Source of the DNA: Pollutibacter soli
Lineage (GTDB): Bacteria > Bacteroidota > Bacteroidia > Chitinophagales > Chitinophagaceae
Length of the DNA: 64,000 bases
Assembly: GCA_029269725.1 (NCBI GenBank)
Contig: JARJHS010000006.1
Location: forward strand, 62,001-126,000
Direction: 5' to 3'
Under the pieces are notes generated by a model. It had not been told where the DNA came from, searched no databases, and was given only the letters and a program-made list of their open reading frames with translations. Made by a program: the position numbers and the translations under genes. Shown here in pieces: positions 57,269 through 64,000 of this stretch (position 1 is its first letter; each line of letters starts with the position of its first letter).

Positions 57269-60200
57269 CTGGGCCAACGAAATCCTCACCTGCACTCCCG
57301 CCTTTGTATTGACAAGCGGAGCTGAACTGGAGATATACGGATTCACTCTTCGCTGATCAAAATACAACTGTATGTTTACACGATTACTGAGAACATAATC
57401 GATCGTTGGCCTGATGGTGATTACTTTCTGCCCACCCGTAGCAAAAGCATTTGCCTGGTCAAGACGACTGTTGGAATTGATATCATCCCGTATGCTGAAG
57501 TCAAGAGTGAATGTAATATCGTTGTCAACTTTTTTGGCTTCATTTTTTGGCTTGAACAACCTGATGCTGAATGGTAGCGACCAGCCTCTTTTTCTCCAAC
57601 GCAACTGAACGGTTGTTTCCGTACTTCTTACTTCACTCAGCTGATAGTCGATAAGACTTAAACTGATTGTTCTGCCTTTCCTGAATTCAAGCTTACCTGA
57701 AAATTGTCCCGTAGTGGAAAAATCAATACCGGCGAGTGGTCCGAAGCTTTCCTGGATAGTAATATTTGGAATAAGGAAATAAGGTACAAAGTTACCTGAG
57801 ATTGTATCAATGAATGAAGGATATCCGAGCCCAAATTCATCCTGGTATAACAATGCCGAATTGAAACTATTCATGCTTAACGAACTCTGGTATGCATGCG
57901 TCAGACTGAAGTTGGTAAATATTTTATCAAGACCACTGATCCTGCTCAATCCATTATAAGTAATGCGCCAGTTTGGTTTTGGCAGATATCCCGAGAATGG
58001 ATTTGATTTTACGTAATTACCAGTGCCATTTTTCAACAGGGCAATCGAGTTCGGATCCTTTTTCGTGTATGCGGCAATGAAAGAGGGAATCAAAACATCC
58101 TGCGCGTATCTTCCATACCCCAGGTAATATCCATCAGGCCCCTGCACCTTACTGTAATCATTTGCCTCACCAAGTCGTTTGGATAACACCAGTCGATTAG
58201 CCTCAAACTGCTGGAATGTTTTACTGATATTGTTAGGATCAAACTTTTCGAACAGTGTCTGGAATGAAATATAAGTTACACTGAATCCGCCTCCGGAATA
58301 TGGATTCAGCTCGTTGAACTGACCAGTACCAACGGTGTCTTTAAATAAAGAAGTATAGGTTTTGTTCAGTGTTTTTTCCATGTTGAGATCAATCACAAAA
58401 TCACGGAATGGTTCCACCTGCGCATTCAATGCAAACTTCTGATCATAAGTTTGCCTGAACAGATTATTAAGGAACGGATCTTTTGTGATTAATCCTTTTT
58501 CACCTGCACGCTTCAACCAGTTACTATCAATCTGTTTACCAAAAATGAAGTCAAAACCAGGTTCCATGCTCTTCCAGTTCTGTCCCAGGAATTTTGTACT
58601 ATCCATATATCCAGGAACAAATGTGCTACCACCTGAATTGTAGGTAAGTCCAATTCTTTTAACAGAAGTGAGTAATCGCAGCAACGTCTTTACTGCAAAG
58701 CCCATCTGCCTCGGTTGATTCTGATCCTGTTTGTTTTTTGCCGTTGTATCATTCGGCTGCCCCGGTGTTGGTGGCGGCGCCTGCGGCTGCTGTTCGTCCA
58801 GTGATCTGAAGATTTTAAACTTCGAATACAGCTGTGTGAAATTCAGTTCAACCGTTGCGCTTTTCTGCTGCGTATTCTGAATTGTATTACCCAGGTTTAC
58901 TGCAAGCCTGGATGCACCGATCCAACTGTAAGTAGTTCGATAACCAAGACTCATCGTTGTCCAGTCTAAGAATGGAAACAATGTTGTTGGAATATTGTAA
59001 GTGAAATCCATACTCTGCACATACAAAGTATTTCTTCCACCTTTCCAGAAATTCTTCCAGAGAGAATCCTTCTTCTGTTCATTATCGATTCTTCCATAAG
59101 GTTCATCGACCCTGGAATTATTTGTCGCTTTGAAATCAATATTAAATGACTTAGTAAGATCCCAACGCATATTGTATATGCGATCCATCACGAAATACTT
59201 ATCATAAGTCTCCGGAATTTTATAAGGACCACCGCCAATATTTCTGGGCCGTATTGCACCAAACTGTCTACGCGCATCCCAACGAATGCCAATAAGGTTT
59301 GGATTCGGATTGAAATTGAAGCCGCGTATAAAATCAAGCATTTTTGTTTTTGCCTTGATCTTGTTTTTCAATGGCTCCCAGTATTTTGGTTGTGAGATAT
59401 ATGTGTATCCGATACCGCCCTGGTATTTTTTCACCTGGTTGCGTTCTATTAATGGATTGTGCTGAATCGTTTCCGTGAATGAATAACTGAAATCAAAATT
59501 CGATACGCTCCACAACCTGATTTTCTTCGTTGGATGCGGCGTTTTGCGGACGTTTGTAAAATTGATTGTCTTAATACTGGTATAATCGATCGCCTGATTT
59601 TTTATCGAATCTTTTTGCGATCCACCAAACTGTTTGAGTTTATAATTCAGCTCAACGTCTTTATCAAACGGATCATACTGAGGCGAACTGATCACTTGTG
59701 AAAAGTTTGCAAAGAATGGAATTTCAATTCCCCAATTTTTCGGAAGTATTTTTCCTAATTGCAGGTTTGCAGCGATATCGAATTGTGTAAGGTTATCCCG
59801 ATACCTTTCCTGTACGCGTTGTTCCAGTTGGCCATATCCCTGTGTATGCATATTTGCAGAAACAGAAATCGTACCCAGGTCTGACAGCTGAAGATTCATC
59901 TGGCCGACAGCCGCCCAGCCACCACGTTCATCAATACCCGAAAGACGCAGCTCGTTTATCCAGACCTCAGTACAAACGGAACGTCCGCCACCGCCAGGAT
60001 CCACCGGATTTTCAATACCCACCAGTATACCTTTCACCTCACCCATATTCGGGTTTCCAATGATTGCAAATTCTTTTCCATCAACTGTTTTGCGATAAAA
60101 CTCTGTCGGGTTTCCGATAGCAACATCGCGTTCTGTTTTCAACCGGATCAGGTCGCCGATATCCAGGTTGAGACTATTGATGTCCGGCCAGATGATTTCA

Positions 60201-63200
60201 GGATCAGTTGTACCAAAAGGAGTCATGATCAATGGATACCTGATCTCATAAAAGTTATTGATGAAGTCGTTACCAATCCTGATAACAACATACAATTCAT
60301 CATCACGAACAGCGGGCTGACCAATCTTACTTTCAGCGTGAACAAACATCAGCATTTTTTTATACTGACGCAGGTCAAGCGTTGTATTCTTAAATACTGC
60401 ACGCGCCTCCCCTTCTTTTAAATCGCAAAGTGCCATGCTCAATGCCTGCTCATTCTGCAAAATGTTGATACCACCATTACTCAACGACTGAACCCTTTCA
60501 ATGCCGGGTGGAATGCGATAAGGGATCGGTTCACGTTTATCGTTCTCTTCGATATTTACTGCGGATACATTGAAAGTTGTAGCACCATTCAGATCAATGG
60601 GTTTATATTGTCCGCTGGTATCAAGGTCATATGTAAACCTGCGCCAGTTGTTGCGCACGAGCTCCAGTTTTGCAAAACGCATAACAGTGGAATCTTCAAA
60701 ATCAGTAAGGAACATACGCATGAACCTGATCGATTTGAAATCCGGAATCTCCCCTACGCGGTTGTTGTACTTTGAAATCGGGATACGGAACTGGTACCAG
60801 ATCTGATCCTGGCGTGAACCATCAGCAAGCTGAACGTTTACTGTTTTCTTATCAACGATAAAATTCTGACCGACTTGCATGAGCGGATCTCCAGGAGGCC
60901 TGAAATCAATTCTGTACTGAAAATATTCTTCTGCCTCATTCAGAGTATTATCACGGTTCAGATCTTCACCATCGGGATACAGGGTGAATGCAGACGCAAA
61001 ATCAGAACCAGTTGTTGCTATCGGCGAGTTACCCTGTGGATTATTAAACGCTTTATAACGACCAAGGATACCGGTATTATTCTGATCGTATTCGGCGTCG
61101 CGGTAATATTTGAAGTTGTCGACTGAAGGATCCAGCACAGCCTGCTGATATGCAACAGAACCTGCACCAAATGTTGCCGCGATCTGGTTAAGGTAAGCCT
61201 GGCGAATACGAACCTCGGCAGTATCCTGCAACCCATCAAATCCAACGTCCTGGTATGGACGATCTGCAGGATCGTTGCTGAACGCCTGCGTCACCTGGAT
61301 CGGGTTCAATGGTTCGCGCCCCCAGATAGATGTTTGCATGGCTGCAGGGATTGTTGGTGTCGCCAAACCATTTTCATAAAATCGTCTTGAGTCTTTCAAT
61401 ACATCCTCGGAAATATTTCCAAGGTTGAAATACAATGAACCACCCGCAGGATTGGTATTCTTTATAAACGGATCAAGCACCCATGCTTCAATGAATTCAA
61501 TATTCGCCGTTTCAAAATCTGTCTGATCAATGCTGCGCATGATCCCCCCCCATCTCTTTTTCGGATCAAGAAGTTTACCGGAAGCATTGATGCCAACTGC
61601 ATCGTAATTATAAGGTCCTTTATCTTTCGGGTAATAAGCAAGATCAAAAGTGACCAACCTGTTCTGACCAAAATCAGGCGTTCTTCTCGGGAAAATTTCT
61701 TCATTCGAAACACTACGCACGCGCGGATCCGAAAGCTCCGTCAGGTCGTTGCGCAAGGGATTATTCGGATTCCCTTTTTCCTGGAGAATCGGTTCGATAT
61801 TATACCATCCGAGTTTTGAACGGTTCTTTCCATAATCAAGATTATCAAACAGATCTGCTTCAGGAAAAAGAATATTTCCGCCGGGTCCTTTCGCACCTCG
61901 TGGAGTTGATGCGAGCGTCCAGCTGATCAAGGGAAATCGCAGATCGATACTTGCTTTGGAACCTTCAAAGTCATCTATATAAATTAAACCCTCATTGCCC
62001 TTACCAATTTGCGGTGCGTGACCAGGCTGCATTCTTGCCACTTCAACAAAACTGGAAATAGCAGAAACACCATTCGGTTTATAGAATGGTAATTTTCCAA
62101 GCCATTTTGTAAGTCGGGGTAACTCAGAATTATACCCTACGTCCATTCCGAACATCGTGTTGCGGATGGGATCAGAACCAATTTCCATTTTTGTAAAGAA
62201 TGGCCTTTCACTCAATCGAACGATGGTACCTCCAACAGTTAGTTTTTTATTCACCAGGTAGTCGAATCGCAGACCCATATAATTCCGCTGCTGCGTACCG
62301 AAGGTGGCGTTGTTTTCATACTGCACATTAATTGGCACTCCCGATTGCCGGATGGACTCATTGATTACACGAATACTCCCTCCAACATAATCGATGATAT
62401 AATCCACGTTTTCAACAAGCACCTGACCACCCGCAGTAACTGTTACCGATCCCTGCGGAATATTAAATGCATTCAATGGTATGTCTCCTGTTCCACCACC
62501 AGAGCGCGAAGTACCGCGCATCACAAATCGGTTGAGCTGCGTGAATGTTTGCGCAATTGCTTTGATCGTATCATACAAAGGATAGAACAAATATTTCTCC
62601 CGCAACGATGGATCGGAAGTAAATGCATAATCAAGGTCATGACCGAAAGGTTCAAGTACAGGAAAAATTACCCGACTCTGCGATGAATTCACCGTATATC
62701 CTTCAACATAATCGAATACACCATCCGGTTGAGGATCATTCTGATTATTCAACCTGTCCAGGTTCAACAAAGTAATCAACGGCACACCTGCCTGGTCACC
62801 TTCAGGGAAATATCTTTTCTCCCCTCCACCTGGCTCCTGGTACAACACATTCAATTGAAAATCCTGGCGCTCCAGCTGACCATAACCCACCGGATAAATG
62901 TTTTTCATCATCAGGTCCCAGATCGGAAGATTGGTACGCTGAGATGTGGCTTTCAATAATTTCAGGAATAGAATCTTCTGAACACCGCTGGATGAATCCA
63001 CCGGAACATCCTGGGAAAATTCACCCACCTGGAAAACTTTACCATTGACCGTATATTGATAAGCCACAGCCAGTACCTCATCCGGTTGAAGCGTAACGTT
63101 CAATGAGATAAACCCGAGCTGTCGGTTAAAAAAGTACTGGGTTGAATCCAGTTTTCTGGCAAAAGTCTTTTCAAAATCCTGTACCTGTTTCAACCCAAGA

Positions 63201-64000
63201 CCATTCAGAAAATTCGCAATCAGCGCCGGGTTACGACTGTTTGGATTGCTGACAATTTTAGTGTACAAGTCATTTGAAGAGTTTGAAGGGTAAACCGGAC
63301 CGGGTAACGGATTGATTATTGGCGGCTGCTGAAAGGGATTCTGTTCTGCCAGGTCCATCAGACCCACCACATCACGGGTTTCAGTGGTTGCACCGGTCCT
63401 GTTGGTTACCCATACTTCCAGCCTGAGCAACTGTGTCTGGCTGTTTACAATTGGCAGATTCTTCATCCCATTGTTGAACTCATTGCGGAAATACTGTGCG
63501 AGCAGGAAGTGTCTGTTCTCTTCATACTCATCACCCTTCAGTTCAAAAGGTTGTGTATTTGATCCGTTCCTGATCGCCGCCGACTGTCTTTGAGAACGCT
63601 GGATCGCAAAAACGGTATTGACCCAGAGTTTACCAAACTGCATCTGTGTTTTGATACCGAATAACTGTTGCGCACCCGGGATCAGCGAACCCTTGGTTGC
63701 AAATGAGGTGTTACCGACTTCAATCTTTTTAAAAATCTCTTCACTTCCGCCGGTATAATCCAGTTTCAATTGGTTATCAAAGTCGAAATTGGCCAGGGTG
63801 TTATAGGTGATCGGCATCTTGAGTTTATCGCCGATCTGCCCAACCACGTTCAGATTGGCATTCAGGTCGAAATCAAGACCGCCATTTTTCCTGGCCCTTT
63901 CCGGCAACGTCGGGTTTTTAATATTCTGTCCCTGATACCCGGCGATGATGTTGACCTCGCCCTGGGGTTTGATATCGATCTTTCCATTACCGAATAAACG
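57266..64000 (-). CDS. sprA: Gliding motility / type IX secretion protein SprA, 5' end missing
   Basis: About 2244 residues are visible; the frame is open to the window edge, so the start is missing (the frame reads RLFGNGKIDIKPQGEVNIIA at the edge). SprA is the very large outer-membrane translocon barrel of type IX secretion, normally about 2300-2500 residues. Recognisable parts are NVVGQIGDKLKMPITYNTLA, GTRQ/RNYMGLRFDYLVNK, LIYIDDFEGSKASIDLR, PRGAKGPGGN, EVWINELRLSGIDERGGWAA and FNFNPNPNLIGIRWDARR. It ends in VRISLAQ. It should export the type A and type B cargo proteins found in the same window. Its stop codon lies in a heptad repeat. Confidence 0.96.
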   Translation of the reverse strand, partial: RLFGNGKIDIKPQGEVNIIAGYQGQNIKNPTLPERARKNGGLDFDLNANLNVVGQIGDKLKMPITYNTLANFDFDNQLKLDYTGGSEEIFKKIEVGNTSFATKGSLIPGAQQLFGIKTQMQFGKLWVNTVFAIQRSQRQSAAIRNGSNTQPFELKGDEYEENRHFLLAQYFRNEFNNGMKNLPIVNSQTQLLRLEVWVTNRTGATTETRDVVGLMDLAEQNPFQQPPIINPLPGPVYPSNSSNDLYTKIVSNPNSRNPALIANFLNGLGLKQVQDFEKTFARKLDSTQYFFNRQLGFISLNVTLQPDEVLAVAYQYTVNGKVFQVGEFSQDVPVDSSSGVQKILFLKLLKATSQRTNLPIWDLMMKNIYPVGYGQLERQDFQLNVLYQEPGGGEKRYFPEGDQAGVPLITLLNLDRLNNQNDPQPDGVFDYVEGYTVNSSQSRVIFPVLEPFGHDLDYAFTSDPSLREKYLFYPLYDTIKAIAQTFTQLNRFVMRGTSRSGGGTGDIPLNAFNIPQGSVTVTAGGQVLVENVDYIIDYVGGSIRVINESIRQSGVPINVQYENNATFGTQQRNYMGLRFDYLVNKKLTVGGTIVRLSERPFFTKMEIGSDPIRNTMFGMDVGYNSELPRLTKWLGKLPFYKPNGVSAISSFVEVARMQPGHAPQIGKGNEGLIYIDDFEGSKASIDLRFPLISWTLASTPRGAKGPGGNILFPEADLFDNLDYGKNRSKLGWYNIEPILQEKGNPNNPLRNDLTELSDPRVRSVSNEEIFPRRTPDFGQNRLVTFDLAYYPKDKGPYNYDAVGINASGKLLDPKKRWGGIMRSIDQTDFETANIEFIEAWVLDPFIKNTNPAGGSLYFNLGNISEDVLKDSRRFYENGLATPTIPAAMQTSIWGREPLNPIQVTQAFSNDPADRPYQDVGFDGLQDTAEVRIRQAYLNQIAATFGAGSVAYQQAVLDPSVDNFKYYRDAEYDQNNTGILGRYKAFNNPQGNSPIATTGSDFASAFTLYPDGEDLNRDNTLNEAEEYFQYRIDFRPPGDPLMQVGQNFIVDKKTVNVQLADGSRQDQIWYQFRIPISKYNNRVGEIPDFKSIRFMRMFLTDFEDSTVMRFAKLELVRNNWRRFTYDLDTSGQYKPIDLNGATTFNVSAVNIEENDKREPIPYRIPPGIERVQSLSNGGINILQNEQALSMALCDLKEGEARAVFKNTTLDLRQYKKMLMFVHAESKIGQPAVRDDELYVVIRIGNDFINNFYEIRYPLIMTPFGTTDPEIIWPDINSLNLDIGDLIRLKTERDVAIGNPTEFYRKTVDGKEFAIIGNPNMGEVKGILVGIENPVDPGGGGRSVCTEVWINELRLSGIDERGGWAAVGQMNLQLSDLGTISVSANMHTQGYGQLEQRVQERYRDNLTQFDIAANLQLGKILPKNWGIEIPFFANFSQVISSPQYDPFDKDVELNYKLKQFGGSQKDSIKNQAIDYTSIKTINFTNVRKTPHPTKKIRLWSVSNFDFSYSFTETIQHNPLIERNQVKKYQGGIGYTYISQPKYWEPLKNKIKAKTKMLDFIRGFNFNPNPNLIGIRWDARRQFGAIRPRNIGGGPYKIPETYDKYFVMDRIYNMRWDLTKSFNIDFKATNNSRVDEPYGRIDNEQKKDSLWKNFWKGGRNTLYVQSMDFTYNIPTTLFPFLDWTTMSLGYRTTYSWIGASRLAVNLGNTIQNTQQKSATVELNFTQLYSKFKIFRSLDEQQPQAPPPTPGQPNDTTAKNKQDQNQPRQMGFAVKTLLRLLTSVKRIGLTYNSGGSTFVPGYMDSTKFLGQNWKSMEPGFDFIFGKQIDSNWLKRAGEKGLITKDPFLNNLFRQTYDQKFALNAQVEPFRDFVIDLNMEKTLNKTYTSLFKDTVGTGQFNELNPYSGGGFSVTYISFQTLFEKFDPNNISKTFQQFEANRLVLSKRLGEANDYSKVQGPDGYYLGYGRYAQDVLIPSFIAAYTKKDPNSIALLKNGTGNYVKSNPFSGYLPKPNWRITYNGLSRISGLDKIFTNFSLTHAYQSSLSMNSFNSALLYQDEFGLGYPSFIDTISGNFVPYFLIPNITIQESFGPLAGIDFSTTGQFSGKLEFRKGRTISLSLIDYQLSEVRSTETTVQLRWRKRGWSLPFSIRLFKPKNEAKKVDNDITFTLDFSIRDDINSNSRLDQANAFATGGQKVITIRPTIDYVLSNRVNIQLYFDQRRVNPYISSSAPLVNTKAGVQVRISLAQ

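Overview
The window is a piece of a Bacteroidota chromosome, most likely from the Chitinophagales/Chitinophagaceae. The grounds are a SusC/SusD pair, a large part of the gliding/type IX secretion protein SprA, type A and type B T9SS sorting tails on exported proteins, a PorE-like OmpA protein, several TAnnTTTG promoter boxes just before start codons, and no visible Shine-Dalgarno sequences. The species cannot be named from the sequence.

Layout. 0-10 kb: the 3' part of a TonB-receptor-like outer-membrane protein, a four-helix-bundle protein, a hexuronate pair (glucuronate isomerase uxaC and an ExuT-like transporter), a T9SS type A cargo protein, an exported class II cAMP-phosphodiesterase-like protein and a lipoprotein. 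10-17.5 kb: a 1267-residue AsmA-like envelope protein, a FadL-like barrel, two small lipoproteins and a small porin. 17.6-21 kb: a Crp/Fnr regulator, a perfect FNR-type palindrome, two REP-like palindromes and two GH28-type beta-helix genes, the second without catalytic motifs. With uxaC/exuT these point to use of pectin-derived galacturonate. 21-24.2 kb: an ECF sigma/anti-sigma pair with a membrane protein and an S41 peptidase.

24.3-26.2 kb is the most unusual stretch. A thioredoxin-like pseudogene is cut off at the edge of a tandem array built around one intact tRNA-Met gene. On one side lie three units of about 334 bp, each with a small GIY-YIG nuclease ORF, a tRNA 3' part and a copy of the tRNA terminator. 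On the other side lie four 91-bp units, each with the tRNA 5' half. Every junction carries the palindrome TCCGCCGCGGCGGA just after the CAT anticodon. 26.3-28.3 kb: an exported papain-like candidate overlapping a lipoprotein gene, then a 474-bp non-coding element with terminal inverted repeats.

28.3-36.5 kb is mostly housekeeping: fused 2-oxoacid dehydrogenase E1, an FAH-family hydrolase, pth, rplY, prs, radC, a beta-carbonic anhydrase and a DUF3467 protein. 36.6-45.4 kb: a SusC/SusD/DUF1735 operon and an overlapping pair of envelope proteins. 45.4-57 kb: folD-queE, a PorE-like protein, dprA, guaB with an Lnb-like gene, a PKD-type T9SS type B cargo, an SDR and a small secreted protein. The window ends inside sprA on the minus strand.

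A second window-wide signal is a family of intergenic repeats with an exact 7-base period. They lie against or run through the stop codons of several genes, often next to an AACAGC/GCTGTT core, and fill the whole space between one pair of convergent genes.
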